From Erythrobacter neustonensis (GTDB taxonomy: Bacteria; Pseudomonadota; Alphaproteobacteria; Sphingomonadales; Sphingomonadaceae), in NCBI RefSeq assembly GCF_001663175.1, contig NZ_CP016033.1:2480001-2544000 (forward strand): DNA of 64,000 nt. Reading direction: 5' to 3'. Shown here piece by piece: positions 34,270 through 45,040 of the stretch (positions are counted from its first letter, which is position 1; each line of letters opens with the position of its first letter). Position numbers and translations under genes: made by a program. The notes beneath the pieces were generated by a model. That model made no database searches, had not been told where the DNA came from, and was given only the letters and a program-made list of their open reading frames with translations.

Positions 34270-35271
34270 TCAGGCGCTGCCCGCAGCCGCCGTCCACGCT
34301 TCGTAGGCCGAATTGCCCATCAAACGCGCCTTGGCCTCGTGATATTCGCATTCGAACCGCGCGACCAGATCCTCGACGCTGCCGATTTCCTTGATCGTGC
34401 CGATACCCTGGCCCGAACCCCAGATATCCTTCCACGCCTTGGCCTTGGTGTTGCCGCCGCTGCCGAAGTTCATCTTGCTGGGATCGCTTTCGGGCAGGTT
34501 GTCCGGGTCCATCCCCGCCGCCTCGATCGAGGAGCGCAGGTAATTGCCGTGCACCCCGGTGAACAGGTTGGTGTAGACGATCCCTTCGGACGAGCCCTCG
34601 ACGATGCCGTTTTTGTAGGCCTGATCGGCGTTTGCTTCCTTGGTCGCGATGAAGGCGCTGCCGGCATAGGCGAAATCGGCACGCAGCGCCTGGGCTGCAA
34701 GGATCGTCGCGCCGTGGCCGACGCTGCCCGACAGCGCGACAAGGCCGTCGAACCATTCGCGGATTTCCTGCATCAGGGCGAACGGCGACAAGGCGCCTGC
34801 GTGCCCGCCAGCGCCCGCTGCCACCGGGATCAGGCCGGTCGCGCCCTTTTCGATCGCCTTCATTGCGAAGCGGTTGTTGATGACATCGTGCATCGTCACG
34901 CCGCCCCAGTTCCTCACGGCGGTATAGATATCCTCGCGCGCGCCCAGCGAGGTGATGACCATCGGCACCTGCCACTTCGCGCAGGTGGCCATGTCGGCAT
35001 CGACGCGGTCATTGGTCTTGTGGACGATCTGGTTCACCGCGAAGGGCGCTGCCGGGCGATCCGGATTGGCGCGGTTGTGCGCTGCCAGTTCCTCGGTGAT
35101 CTGGTGCAGCCATTCGTCGAGCTGCGATTGCGGGCGCGCATTCAGCGCGGGAAAGCTGCCGATGATCCCCGCCTTGCACTGCGCGATCACCAGTTCCGGG
35201 CCGGACACGATGAACAGCGGAGAGCCGATCAGCGGCAGGCGCAGGCGATCGAACGGAGCGGGAAGGGGCAT
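34270..35271 (-). CDS. Nitronate monooxygenase family protein
   Basis: This 333-residue FMN-dependent TIM-barrel protein of the nitropropane dioxygenase / NMO family detoxifies propionate-3-nitronate in related enzymes. It opens PLIGSPLFIVSGPELVIAQCKAGIIGSFPALNARP. The FMN phosphate-binding region ATGLIPVAAGAGGHAG and the FGSGGNTKAKAWKDIWGSGQGIG loop are typical of the short-chain NMO class. It lies after the amidohydrolase in the same direction, with 87 bases between, so the two may be co-transcribed. The substrate in this organism is not visible. Confidence 0.88.
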   Translation of the reverse strand: MPLPAPFDRLRLPLIGSPLFIVSGPELVIAQCKAGIIGSFPALNARPQSQLDEWLHQITEELAAHNRANPDRPAAPFAVNQIVHKTNDRVDADMATCAKWQVPMVITSLGAREDIYTAVRNWGGVTMHDVINNRFAMKAIEKGATGLIPVAAGAGGHAGALSPFALMQEIREWFDGLVALSGSVGHGATILAAQALRADFAYAGSAFIATKEANADQAYKNGIVEGSSEGIVYTNLFTGVHGNYLRSSIEAAGMDPDNLPESDPSKMNFGSGGNTKAKAWKDIWGSGQGIGTIKEIGSVEDLVARFECEYHEAKARLMGNSAYEAWTAAAGSA

Positions 35272-35358
35272 CGGTTTCTCCTCGGGACTGATGTGTTCGC
35301 TTGCGTCTCTAACGCGGACGGCGCACCTGCCAAGCGCGATTTTGTGGGTGACGCTGCG

Positions 35359-36411
35359 TCAGGCGAGCAGGTCTTCAAGTCCGTAGAAGCGCGCCGCCGT
35401 ACCGGCGAACAGCGCCGCCTTCTCATCCGCGCCGGCCCCGCGCGACAGCCGCTTGAAGGCGTTCCACAGCGTGGCGTAATCCGCGCCCCAGTAATCGACC
35501 GGGTAATTGCTTTCGAACATCGCGCGCTCCGGGCCGAAGGCTTCGATGCAGGTTTCGATGTAGGGCCGCCACAGGCCGGCGAGATGCTCCGAACCATGGC
35601 CTGCGCAAGGACCGTCTTCGGGCAGCGCGCAGAAGGCCATCGCCAGCCCGCCCAGTTTGACCACCACGTTTTCGTACCGCGCTAGTTCGCGGATATTGCC
35701 GCGCCATTCGTCGAAGCGTTCGGGCAGGGTTCCCTTGTAACGCGCCAGGCCCACCGGCGTCCCGCAATGATCGAGGCAGATCGGCTGATCGGGGAAGGCG
35801 CGCGCCAGATCGATCACATCGGGCAGTTGCGGTTCGAGCACCCAGGCATCGAAGGTCAGTCCGCGCTTGCCCAGCTCGGCAAAGCCTGCGCGGAAGGTGG
35901 TGTCGCGGTAGAGCCCTTGCGGGTGATGGAACGGCGCGCCGAGCACGCTGGCATCGGCATCCCATGCGCCCGCATGGCGGATACCCTTGAAGCGGCGCGG
36001 GGCGGCAGCGTGCAATGCATCGAGCACCGCGCCGGCCCCGCTCCCCAGCATCAGATCGGCATGGCCGACGATGCCAGCGCAATAGCGCGACGGGCCGTAA
36101 AGCCCGCTCGCCGATTGCGCGGCGACGCCGTTGACGAATTCAGCCTCGCCCACGGGTTTGAGCGCGTCGCCATAGGCGCCGTTGTAGAACGCGCCGCATT
36201 CCATGAAGACCGTGCCGACGATGTTGTGGCCGGTCGTCAGATGCGCGTGGAGCTGGTCGAAGGTGTAATGCGCATTGGGCGCGATCGCGGCGATGAAGGG
36301 GTGATGCGGCGTCGGGAACATCGGCACCATGGGCCGCAGATCCCACAGGTGATGGTGCGGATCGATGATCGGCAGATCGGGATCGAGAATCGGTTCGCGC
36401 AGCTCGGTCAT
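35359..36411 (-). CDS. Amidohydrolase family protein (PF04909 type)
   Basis: This 350-residue TIM-barrel metal-dependent hydrolase is of the aminocarboxymuconate-semialdehyde decarboxylase / gallate hydrolase superfamily. The first metal ligands are in IDPHHHLWDLRP near residue 15. A metal/substrate His is in CLDHCGTPVG and the final Asp region is MFESNYPVDYWGADY. Related enzymes hydrolyse lactones or decarboxylate aromatic intermediates. The substrate here is unknown. A three-half-site TGTCTC operator lies 33-73 bases upstream and probably binds a regulator encoded elsewhere. Confidence 0.88.
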   Translation of the reverse strand: MTELREPILDPDLPIIDPHHHLWDLRPMVPMFPTPHHPFIAAIAPNAHYTFDQLHAHLTTGHNIVGTVFMECGAFYNGAYGDALKPVGEAEFVNGVAAQSASGLYGPSRYCAGIVGHADLMLGSGAGAVLDALHAAAPRRFKGIRHAGAWDADASVLGAPFHHPQGLYRDTTFRAGFAELGKRGLTFDAWVLEPQLPDVIDLARAFPDQPICLDHCGTPVGLARYKGTLPERFDEWRGNIRELARYENVVVKLGGLAMAFCALPEDGPCAGHGSEHLAGLWRPYIETCIEAFGPERAMFESNYPVDYWGADYATLWNAFKRLSRGAGADEKAALFAGTAARFYGLEDLLA

Positions 36412-36444
36412 CGGTCATTCTCTCCATCGGTGGGCGGCCTGTTG

Positions 36445-36484
36445 GAGACACATGAGACACTGTCCAGGAACAGAAAATGTCTCA
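36445..36484. promoter_or_regulatory. Multi-half-site operator upstream of the amidohydrolase
   Basis: GAGACA occurs at 36445-36450 and TGAGACA at 36453-36459, with the matching TGTCTCA at 36478-36484. Inside lies a second inverted pair, CTGT and ACAG, around CCAGGA, and GACACTGTC (36456-36464) is a perfect small palindrome. Such TGAGACA/TGTCTCA symmetry is common in TetR- or GntR-type operators. It is 33-73 bases before the amidohydrolase start. Confidence 0.5.
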
Positions 36485-36612
36485 CGCCGCATCAGGCTCT
36501 GTTGCAGGTACGATAGGGGAGAGTGCGCGCGCCGTCATCGGGCGATTGATAGGTCGCGCGCACCGGGTAGGAAAGCGGGGAGCGTCGGGCGGGGGGGCGA
36601 TCGCGAAACGCC

Positions 36613-38295
36613 TCAGGCTGGTGCGACCGCCGTATTCGCCGCTGAAAGCACCGCGCGCACGCTGGCGGTGGCGATGTCTTCGTCGATCCCGCAGCCCCAG
36701 ATCGTGCGGCCATCGGGGGTGCGGCATTCGAGATAGGCAGCCGCGCGCGCATCGGTGCCTGCGCCCAGTGCGTGCTCGGTGTAATCGACGACCTCAAGCT
36801 CGACCCCGAAGGCATCTCGCAGCGTTCCCATCACGCTGGAGATAAGGCCGTTGCCGCGGCCCGAAACCGATTGTTCGGCGCCATCGACCGCGATCGTTCC
36901 GGCAAAGATGCGCGTGCCATCGGCGGCGCGGCTTTCCTCGTAGCGGACCAGCTGGAAATGCTTGGGGCTGATCTTGACGTGATAGGCGCGGCGGAAGGCG
37001 TCCCAGATGTCGCCCGCGTTCAATTCGCGGCCCAGTTCGTCGGCCATGGCTTGCACGTGGCGCGAGAAGTCGGCCTGCATCTTCTTGGGCAGCTTGAGGC
37101 CCTGATCCTTCTCCAGCACCCAGGCAAAGCCGCCCTTGCCGGACTGCGAATTGACGCGGATCACCGCCTCGTAGCTGCGCCCGAGATCGGCCGGGTCGAT
37201 CGGGAGATAGGGCACGCGCCATGCTTCGTCGTTCTGCGTCTCGCGGGCTTCGAAGCCCTTCTTGATCGCGTCCTGATGGCTGCCGCTGAACGCCGTATAG
37301 ACCAACTCGCCGCCATAGGGGTGGCGCTGGTGGACGGGCAGATCGTTGCAATAGGTGACCGTCTCGATCACCCGGTCGATGTCGGAAAAATCGAGTTCGG
37401 GGTCGACGCCTTGCGTGTAGAGATTGAGCGCCATCGTCACGAGGCAGCAATTGCCCGTGCGCTCGCCATTGCCGAACAGGCAGCCTTCCACGCGGTCCGC
37501 GCCCGCCATCAGCCCCAGTTCCGCCGCCGCAACGCCGGTGCCGCGGTCGTTGTGCGTGTGCAGCGAGATCACCGCCGCGTCGCGGTTCGGCAGGTGACGG
37601 CAGAAATATTCGATCTGGTCGGCGTAGACATTGGGAGTCGCCGCTTCGACCGTTGCAGGCAGGTTGAGGATGATCGGATGATCGGGCGTGGGCCGCAGAA
37701 CGTCCATCACCGCGGCGCAAACCTCGATCGAGAAATCGAGTTCGGCGGTGGAGAAGGTTTCGGGGCTGTACTGGAAGTGCCAATCGGTGCCCGGATATTT
37801 TGCGGCCTCGTCACGCATCACCTTGGCGCCGGCCACCGCGATGGCCTTCACCTCCTCCTTCGACATGCGAAAGACGATATCGCGCCATGCGGGGCTGACC
37901 GCATTGTAGAGATGGACGATGGCGGCGCGCGCGCCCTCCAGGCTGGCGAAACTGGTGCGGATCAGATCCTCGCGGCTTTGCGTGAGCACCTGGACGATTA
38001 CGTCTTCGGGGATCGCATCCGACTGGACGAGGCCCGAGATGAAGTCGAACTCGGTCGCGCCTGCGCTGGGGAAGCCGACTTCGATTTCCTTCAAACCGAC
38101 TTCGACCAACAGATCGAAGAAGCGACGCTTTTTCACCGCATCCATGGGGTCGATGATCGACTGGTTGCCATCGCGCAGATCGGTCGACAGCCAGCGCGGG
38201 GCCTTTTCGATCAGCCTTGATGGCCACTGGCGGTTGGGCAGATCGATCTGGCCAAAGGCGCGGTATTTCGCGGAAGGCTGCTTGAGCATGGGCAT
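36613..38295 (-). CDS. leuA: 2-isopropylmalate synthase
   Basis: LeuA joins acetyl-CoA with 2-ketoisovalerate in the first step of leucine synthesis. This is the long (560-residue) LeuA type. The HMGL-like catalytic barrel (about 30-310) has STDLRDGNQS as the first metal site, LKEIEVGFPSAGATEFDF, LHTHNDRGTGVAAAELGLMAGADRVEGCLFGNGERTGN, and NDLPVHQRHPYGGELVYTAFSG. A C-terminal LeuA dimerisation/allosteric domain binds leucine. Two ATG codons lie two apart (38295, 38289). A Leu-rich leader peptide 140 bases upstream suggests leucine-sensing attenuation. It belongs to the branched-chain amino acid set with ilvBNC in this window. Confidence 0.96.
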   Translation of the reverse strand: MPMLKQPSAKYRAFGQIDLPNRQWPSRLIEKAPRWLSTDLRDGNQSIIDPMDAVKKRRFFDLLVEVGLKEIEVGFPSAGATEFDFISGLVQSDAIPEDVIVQVLTQSREDLIRTSFASLEGARAAIVHLYNAVSPAWRDIVFRMSKEEVKAIAVAGAKVMRDEAAKYPGTDWHFQYSPETFSTAELDFSIEVCAAVMDVLRPTPDHPIILNLPATVEAATPNVYADQIEYFCRHLPNRDAAVISLHTHNDRGTGVAAAELGLMAGADRVEGCLFGNGERTGNCCLVTMALNLYTQGVDPELDFSDIDRVIETVTYCNDLPVHQRHPYGGELVYTAFSGSHQDAIKKGFEARETQNDEAWRVPYLPIDPADLGRSYEAVIRVNSQSGKGGFAWVLEKDQGLKLPKKMQADFSRHVQAMADELGRELNAGDIWDAFRRAYHVKISPKHFQLVRYEESRAADGTRIFAGTIAVDGAEQSVSGRGNGLISSVMGTLRDAFGVELEVVDYTEHALGAGTDARAAAYLECRTPDGRTIWGCGIDEDIATASVRAVLSAANTAVAPA

Positions 38296-38341
38296 GGTGG
38301 AAGGCTCGTCATGAAGCGGGAAGGAATGCTGTCGGCGGTGA

Positions 38342-38396
38342 CCCTTGGGAGCAGCGCCGCGAGCGTTCCTGACGCGCGACTGCCTACGCCCAAGGG
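38342..38396 (-). promoter_or_regulatory. Candidate attenuator region between the leader peptide and leuA
   Basis: On the minus strand CCCTTGGG (38396-38389), which also forms its own CGCCC-TT-GGGCG hairpin inside the last codons of the leader peptide, is complementary to CCCAAGGG (38349-38342). The two pairings are mutually exclusive, the arrangement expected of translation-controlled attenuation. A classic T-run terminator is not visible, so the mechanism may be Rho-dependent or translational. Confidence 0.5.
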
Positions 38397-38434
38397 CGGA
38401 TAAGTCGAAGCAGCGAAAGTCCGTTACGCATCAT
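38384..38434 (-). CDS. leuL: Leucine-rich leader peptide of leuA
   Basis: A 17-codon frame on the minus strand encodes MMRNGLSLLRLIRPWA and ends in TAG. Four of 16 residues are Leu, clustered with Ile at residues 6-12. It ends about 90 bases before leuA, where CCCTTGGG/CCCAAGGG alternative pairing is seen. A short, Leu-clustered frame just upstream of leuA is the hallmark of ribosome-stalling attenuation: scarce Leu-tRNA would stall the ribosome on the CTT/CTG codons and free the downstream RNA. The gene before it is the I78-type lipoprotein, whose stop is 63 bases upstream. Confidence 0.72.
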   Translation of the reverse strand: MMRNGLSLLRLIRPWA

Positions 38435-38497
38435 GGCTCGCGTCATTGCCGATTATTGCGCGGCGCGCAAGCCGGGAATGGCCCGCGTGTCGCGCGC

Positions 38498-38953
38498 CTA
38501 CCCGCAGCGGGCGTCGCGAATGATGTTCTGCCCGTCGAGCATGATCGACAAGCGCGGGTTTGTTGGATCGGGATTGACGGTCGCAGTCGATCCGAAGGCG
38601 ACGAAGCGCAGGTTGTCCGTCCGGCCCAGCGCTCCGGCGATTTCGGCGCGGGTCGGCTGGTCTGCCGGGCGGCCGATAAAGGGGGCCATCAGCGGCGCAC
38701 CGCAGTTGGCGGCGGCAGGATCGGTCAGGGTGCCGCGGGCAAAGGCACCGGGCGCTGCGCCGGGCAGGGGGGCAGCGACTTGCGGGGCATTGGTCGCATT
38801 GGCCACCGGAGAGGACGCGGCGGGCGCGGTGCCGGGCTGGCCGATCCGCTGCGCAAAGCTGTCCGCGTCATTGCCCGGCGTCGCAGGCGCGCTGTCGCAG
38901 GCGGTCAAGGCAAGAGCGGCAAGGCTGAGGCAAAGACCGGCGGCGCGGATCAT
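38498..38953 (-). CDS. Peptidase inhibitor I78-type lipoprotein
   Basis: The product is 151 residues. It has an N-terminal lipoprotein signal with lipobox LTAC, Cys19 being the lipidated residue. An Ala/Pro-rich linker follows (about 20-75). The C-terminal domain (about 85-151) reads CGAPLMAPFIGRPADQPTRAEIAGAL and ends LSIMLDGQNIIRDARCG; this is the pattern of the I78 inhibitor family, small proteins that block subtilisin-type or related proteases. GGAG precedes ATG 38953. The target protease is unknown. It is followed by the leuA leader on the same strand. Confidence 0.8.
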   Translation of the reverse strand: MIRAAGLCLSLAALALTACDSAPATPGNDADSFAQRIGQPGTAPAASSPVANATNAPQVAAPLPGAAPGAFARGTLTDPAAANCGAPLMAPFIGRPADQPTRAEIAGALGRTDNLRFVAFGSTATVNPDPTNPRLSIMLDGQNIIRDARCG

Positions 38954-39034
38954 CGTTGGTTCTCCATGAGGAAGTGCGTTCGGCGGCCCATAGACTGCAT
39001 GAAATGACAGGCTTGTGACAAACACTCTTTCGCG

Positions 39035-40183
39035 TCAGCGCCGCCGCAGCCGATCGCCCGTCAACTGGTCGATCCGCGTCACCCCCATCAATCGCATCCC
39101 GCGCTCGATCTCGTCCCTCAGGATGCCGAGCGCGCGTTCGACCCCGTCCTGTCCTGCCGCGGCGAGTGCATAGAGATAGAGCCGCCCGCCCGATGCGGCG
39201 TTGGCCCCGCTGCACATCGCCTTCAGCACGTGGGTGCCGCGCCGCACGCCGCCATCGCAAATCACTTCGATCCGCCCGCCGACCGCATCGAGGATCTCGG
39301 GGAGCTGGTCGAACGGCGCGCGGCTGCCGTCGAGCTGCCGCCCGCCGTGATTGGAGATCATGATCGCATCGGCGCCGATCTCGACCGCGCGGCGCGCGTC
39401 GCCCGCGCTCATCACGCCTTTCAGCACGAAGGTGCCGCCCCAGTCCTGCCGGATCCGTGCCGCCGTGTCCCAATCCATCGCGGTGTCGAGCATCGTGTTG
39501 AAATATTCGGCGATGCTCACCGCCTTACCGGTGCCTTCGGAGACATGTGTGTCGAGGTTGGGGAGACGGAATTTTTCGCGCAAGACATAGTCCAGCGTCC
39601 AGCGCGGACGGGTGGCGTAACTGACGATGCTGGCCGGGGTGAAGCGCGGCGGGGTGGTAAAGCCCGAGCGCAGGCAGCGCTCCCGCTTGCCCGAGACGAT
39701 GGTGTCCACCGTCAGCGCAAGCGCATCGAACCCGGCGCTCTGGCAACGCTGGATCATGCTGGCGTTGAGGCCCTTGTCCTTGTGAACATAGAGCTGGAAC
39801 AGCTTGGGCCCGGCGGTGAGCGCGGCGATCTCCTCGATGCTGCGCGTCGCGAGGCTGGAAATCCCGAACCACAGGCCGAATTTCTCGGCCGCACGCGCCA
39901 CTGCGGTTTCGCCCTGCCAGTGGAACGCGCGCTGGACCGCGGTGGGCGACAGGATCAGCGGCAGCGCCGACTTGCGGCCAAGGATGGTGCAGGAAGTATC
40001 GATGTTTGCCACGCCTGCCAGCACATCGGGCACCAGATCGACATCGTCGAAGGCGGCGGTGTTGCGCGTCTTGGTCCGCTCGTCATCGGCGGCGCCGTCG
40101 ATGTAATCGAACACGGGGAAGGGAAGCCGCGCCTTGGCGAGCTTCCGGAAATCGTCGATGTTGTGGCAATCGGACAAGCGCAT
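39035..40183 (-). CDS. FMN-dependent alpha-hydroxy-acid dehydrogenase (LldD type)
   Basis: This 382-residue FMN TIM-barrel enzyme oxidises L-lactate or a related 2-hydroxyacid, passing electrons to the respiratory chain. Key parts are FDYIDGAADDERT, PLILSPTAVQRAFHWQGE (FMN binding), FQLYVHKDKGL, DALALTVDTIVSGKRE, LKGVMSAGDA, and the active-site loop ISNHGGRQLDGSRAPFDQLPEI with the catalytic His. The last helix reads YALAAAGQDGVERALGILRDEIERGM. Length and motifs fit lactate dehydrogenase or mandelate dehydrogenase classes; the substrate cannot be fixed from sequence. Confidence 0.9.
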   Translation of the reverse strand: MRLSDCHNIDDFRKLAKARLPFPVFDYIDGAADDERTKTRNTAAFDDVDLVPDVLAGVANIDTSCTILGRKSALPLILSPTAVQRAFHWQGETAVARAAEKFGLWFGISSLATRSIEEIAALTAGPKLFQLYVHKDKGLNASMIQRCQSAGFDALALTVDTIVSGKRERCLRSGFTTPPRFTPASIVSYATRPRWTLDYVLREKFRLPNLDTHVSEGTGKAVSIAEYFNTMLDTAMDWDTAARIRQDWGGTFVLKGVMSAGDARRAVEIGADAIMISNHGGRQLDGSRAPFDQLPEILDAVGGRIEVICDGGVRRGTHVLKAMCSGANAASGGRLYLYALAAAGQDGVERALGILRDEIERGMRLMGVTRIDQLTGDRLRRR

Positions 40184-40231
40184 CGTAGTGACACGCCTGC
40201 CCGATTGCTTTGCCCAAGTCGAGCGGGCTTT

Positions 40232-40891
40232 TTACTGCTTTTCGAATGCTACGCTGATGTCGAGTTCGACTTCATCGCTGACCATCGGGATGCCGTAATT
40301 CACCCCGAAGTCCGACCGCTTGATGCTGGTTTCGGCTTCGAAGCCGATCGTCGCCTTCTTGTTCATGGGGTTGTTGCCCGCGCCGGTGAATTCGGCCTCG
40401 AAGGTGACGGGCTTGGTCACGCCGTTCATCGTCAGGTCGCCGGTGATCGTCGCCTTCATCCCGTCGGCCTTGACACTGGTGGAAACGAAGCGAGCGGGCG
40501 CGGGCGCAGGGCCGAAGAAATCGGGCTTGGCGCCGTCCTTGCCGGCGCGCAGCAGGTGATCGGTCAGACCCTTGCTGGCCGTGGTCACGTTGGCGATCGG
40601 GATCGTCACATCGACCTTTGCGGCATCGAGATTGGCCGGATCGATCACGAGCGTGCCCGCGACATCGCCGAACAGTCCGTAATAGTCGTTGAAGCCGAAA
40701 TGGTTGACCTCGAAGGCGATCAGGGAGTGCGCGGAATCGGCGGCATAGGTGCCCGCGGTCACGCGCGATGCATCGGGCTGGCCCGGAACCTGCATGGCGG
40801 CTTGCGCGAAGATGGCAGGGGCGGCGGTGATTCCGGCAGTCACGGCGACCAGCGCGCTCGCCGCGGCGAGATACAGATTGCGTTGCTTCAT
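40232..40891 (-). CDS. YceI-family periplasmic lipid-binding protein
   Basis: The product is 219 residues with a Sec signal peptide (about 1-29, cleavage after AIFA). The YceI lipocalin-like barrel follows, with the family opening AGTYAADSAHSLIAFEVNHFGFNDYYGLFGDVAGTLVID, the VTIPIANVTTAS strand, ITGDLTMNGVTKPVTFEAEF and FEAETSIKRSDFGVNYGIP. YceI proteins bind isoprenoid-like molecules, and some are linked to quinone or carotenoid metabolism and to stress. Its start has AGGAG upstream. It follows the DUF4329 gene on the same strand. Confidence 0.92.
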   Translation of the reverse strand: MKQRNLYLAAASALVAVTAGITAAPAIFAQAAMQVPGQPDASRVTAGTYAADSAHSLIAFEVNHFGFNDYYGLFGDVAGTLVIDPANLDAAKVDVTIPIANVTTASKGLTDHLLRAGKDGAKPDFFGPAPAPARFVSTSVKADGMKATITGDLTMNGVTKPVTFEAEFTGAGNNPMNKKATIGFEAETSIKRSDFGVNYGIPMVSDEVELDISVAFEKQ

Positions 40892-40963
40892 CGGACAATT
40901 CTCCTGTTTGTTTGCCGTGCCAATCCGCGCATCACGCCCCGGTTCCAGCAATCGTGCAGGCGA

Positions 40964-41563
40964 TCAGCATTCCGCGACAGGCCGCCGTGCGCGCGCGGCA
41001 AGCTGGGCCAGGGTGTAGCTTTGCGCAACCGTATCATCGGAGCAGGCACGATACGCGGGATCGCTAGTCAGACAGCCTTCGCCGCAGACCAGCACCGCGC
41101 GTCCGGTGTTGGCATCGTTGCGCCACAGGCGCCCGCCCGGGGTGGCGATATAGCCGTCGAAGCCCTCGCCGATATCGCCCTGGAGATCGGTCACCGATGG
41201 CACTTCGCTGTCATATTCGGCGCTGAATGCGGCGTGGGTATGGATCGTTGCCACGGGCGCCATGCCGGGCTCATCGAAATATCTGAGGTCGCAGGTCGCC
41301 TCGTCACCGGCGCGCACCGGACTTGATCCAAGCGCGCCCGTGTCATCCTCGAAGATGATCGCGCACAGTTCGACGTTTTCGGCAAAGGAGCGCGGTTGCA
41401 TCGCATCGAGACGCGCAGCCGCGAAATCCTGCACTTCGCCTTGCGAGACGGTGACGACGAAGTCTTCCGGTCCCTTCACGGTCCACGCCGAATGCACGAC
41501 GATCGCCACCCACAGGATGGCGATCGCGGCATAGACCAGTTTCAGTTTCGGGCCGTCGAACAT
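40964..41563 (-). CDS. DUF4329 domain-containing membrane-anchored protein
   Basis: The product is 199 residues with an N-terminal membrane anchor (about 8-25, LVYAAIAILWVAIVVHSA) and a periplasmic domain. The DUF4329 region (about 55-165) carries the VATIHTHAAFSAEYDSEVPSVTDLQ segment, a JAB/MPN-like or nuclease-toxin-like His/Ser/Asp pattern. Paired Cys residues at about 156 and 160 and near the end suggest disulfides. The gene starts 19 bases after ilvC, so it may share its transcript, yet its content has no link to branched-chain synthesis. The function is unknown. Confidence 0.7.
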   Translation of the reverse strand: MFDGPKLKLVYAAIAILWVAIVVHSAWTVKGPEDFVVTVSQGEVQDFAAARLDAMQPRSFAENVELCAIIFEDDTGALGSSPVRAGDEATCDLRYFDEPGMAPVATIHTHAAFSAEYDSEVPSVTDLQGDIGEGFDGYIATPGGRLWRNDANTGRAVLVCGEGCLTSDPAYRACSDDTVAQSYTLAQLAARARRPVAEC

Positions 41564-41581
41564 CCGGCCGGTGCTGTGGCG

Positions 41582-43161
<1,580 letters not shown>

Positions 43162-43173
43162 TGTCGGGGTGTC

Positions 43174-44982
43174 CTAGACCAGCGCCTTGGCTTCGTCGTC
43201 CATCGTGCCGTCCACGATGTCGCCGTAAAGCATCATTTCGGTATGCGCCGCGCCCGACGGGATCATCGGCAAGCAGTTGGCATCCTGCGCAACGAGGCAG
43301 TCGACGATCACCGGGCCGTTATGGTCGAGCATCCGCATGATGCCGTCGTCCAGCTCGCGTTCTTCGGTGATGCGGATGCCCTTCCAGCCATACGCCTCGG
43401 CGAGCTTCACGAAATCGGGCAGGCTGTCCGAATAGGAGTTCGAATAGCGGCTCTCATAGGTCAGTTCCTGCCACTGGCGGACCATGCCCATGTATTCGTT
43501 GTTGAGGATGAAAATCTTGACCGGCAAGCGGTATTGCGATGCGGTGCCGAGTTCCTGGATGTTCATCTGGATGCTCGCTTCGCCCGCGATGTCGATCACC
43601 AGCGCATCGGGGTGGCCCAATTGCGCGCCGATCGCGGCGGGCAGGCCATAGCCCATCGTCCCGAGGCCGCCGCTGGTGAGCCACTTGTTCGGATCCTCGA
43701 ACCCGAAATATTGCGCCGCCCACATCTGGTGCTGGCCGACCTCGGTCGAAATGATCGGCTTTCGCGCATGGGTCAGCGCGTGCAGCCGCTCGACCGCCTT
43801 TTGCGGCATGATCATGCCCGGGTTCTTGGCCGAGCGTTCGGGATAGGCGAGGCTTTCACGCGCGCGCCAGCCCGCGATCCGCGCCTTCCATTCGCCGAGA
43901 TTCTGCGCCTGCCGCGTGCCCCAGGCCGCGATCATCTGCGCCAGCACCGTGCCGCAATCGCCAAGGATTCCCAGATCCACCGGCACGACCTTGTTGATCG
44001 AGGAGCGGTCGATATCGATGTGGATCTTCTTCGAACCGGGCGAGAAGGCATCCAGCCTGCCGGTCACCCGGTCATCGAACCGCGCACCGATGCAAACCAT
44101 CACGTCGCACTGGTTCATCGCCATGTTGGCTTCGTAGGTGCCGTGCATTCCCAGCATCCCCAGCCAATCGGGATGGTTGCTGGGAAAGGCGCCCAGACCC
44201 ATCAGGGTCGACGTGACCGGCGCGCCGGTGATGTCCTGCAACTGGCGCAGCAGGCGGCTGGCCTCGGGGCCGGAATTGATGATGCCGCCGCCGGTGTAGA
44301 AGATTGGCCGCTGCGCATTGGCGATCATTTCCACCGCCTCGATCACCTGTTCGGGCGGGGCAACGGTCTGCGGCGCATAGCGGTGCGCGCCCGCGCGCGT
44401 CAGCGAACGGCGTTCGGAGGGGACGGCGATCTGGACGTTCTTGGGGATGTCGATCACCACCGGGCCGGGCCTGCCGGTGGTGGCGATCAGGAAGGCTTCC
44501 TTAATCGTCGCGGCAAGATCGGCCGGGTCTTTGACCAGATAATTGTGCTTGGTGCAGTGGCGGGTGATGCCGATGGTGTCGGCTTCCTGGAAGGCATCGG
44601 TGCCGATCAAGGCTGTCGGCACCTGCCCGGTGATGACCACCATCGGGATCGAATCCATCCACGCATCCGCAATCCCGGTAATTGCGTTGGTTGCGCCGGG
44701 GCCGCTGGTGACCAGCACCACGCCGGGCTTGCCGGTGGCGCGGGCATAGCCTTCGGCAGCGTGTGCGGCGCCGGCTTCGTGGCGCACGAGGATGTGGCGG
44801 ATGCGTTCGTCGCCGAACAATTCGTCGTAGATCGGGAGCACCGCGCCGCCGGGATAGCCAAAGACGAATTCCACCCCCTGATCGATCAGGCACTGCACCA
44901 GGATCGCCGCGCCGCTCATCGTGGCGGGGGTATCCGAAGGGGGCGAGGCAGGAGCCTGATGGCCGGGCACGGGAAACTCCAT
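43174..44982 (-). CDS. ilvB: Acetolactate synthase large (catalytic) subunit
   Basis: This 602-residue thiamine-diphosphate- and FAD-dependent enzyme makes acetolactate, the first common step of valine, leucine and isoleucine synthesis. Visible are [39 protein letters not shown] with the catalytic Glu, FAD-domain segments around [20 protein letters not shown], and the ThDP-binding region [19 protein letters not shown]...[14 protein letters not shown]. Start 44982 gives a short Pro-rich leader before the fold; ATG 44922 is an alternative. The 100-base gap after miaA carries a hairpin and probably the operon promoter. Confidence 0.96.
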   Translation of the reverse strand: MEFPVPGHQAPASPPSDTPATMSGAAILVQCLIDQGVEFVFGYPGGAVLPIYDELFGDERIRHILVRHEAGAAHAAEGYARATGKPGVVLVTSGPGATNAITGIADAWMDSIPMVVITGQVPTALIGTDAFQEADTIGITRHCTKHNYLVKDPADLAATIKEAFLIATTGRPGPVVIDIPKNVQIAVPSERRSLTRAGAHRYAPQTVAPPEQVIEAVEMIANAQRPIFYTGGGIINSGPEASRLLRQLQDITGAPVTSTLMGLGAFPSNHPDWLGMLGMHGTYEANMAMNQCDVMVCIGARFDDRVTGRLDAFSPGSKKIHIDIDRSSINKVVPVDLGILGDCGTVLAQMIAAWGTRQAQNLGEWKARIAGWRARESLAYPERSAKNPGMIMPQKAVERLHALTHARKPIISTEVGQHQMWAAQYFGFEDPNKWLTSGGLGTMGYGLPAAIGAQLGHPDALVIDIAGEASIQMNIQELGTASQYRLPVKIFILNNEYMGMVRQWQELTYESRYSNSYSDSLPDFVKLAEAYGWKGIRITEERELDDGIMRMLDHNGPVIVDCLVAQDANCLPMIPSGAAHTEMMLYGDIVDGTMDDEAKALV

Positions 44983-45008
44983 CTGTAAACGCGCTTCAAT
45001 ATGAAAAC

Positions 45009-45040
45009 CGGCCCGGTGCACAAAGCTGCGCAGCGGGCCG
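45009..45040 (-). terminator. Hairpin with T-run between miaA and ilvB (terminator or attenuator)
   Basis: On the minus strand CGGCCCG (45040-45034) pairs with CGGGCCG (45015-45009), then GGTTTTC follows. The loop contains its own GCTG-CG-CAGC hairpin. It is 27 bases before the ilvB start, so it could end miaA transcription or act as a leader structure for ilvB. No leader peptide rich in branched-chain residues precedes it. Confidence 0.5.
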
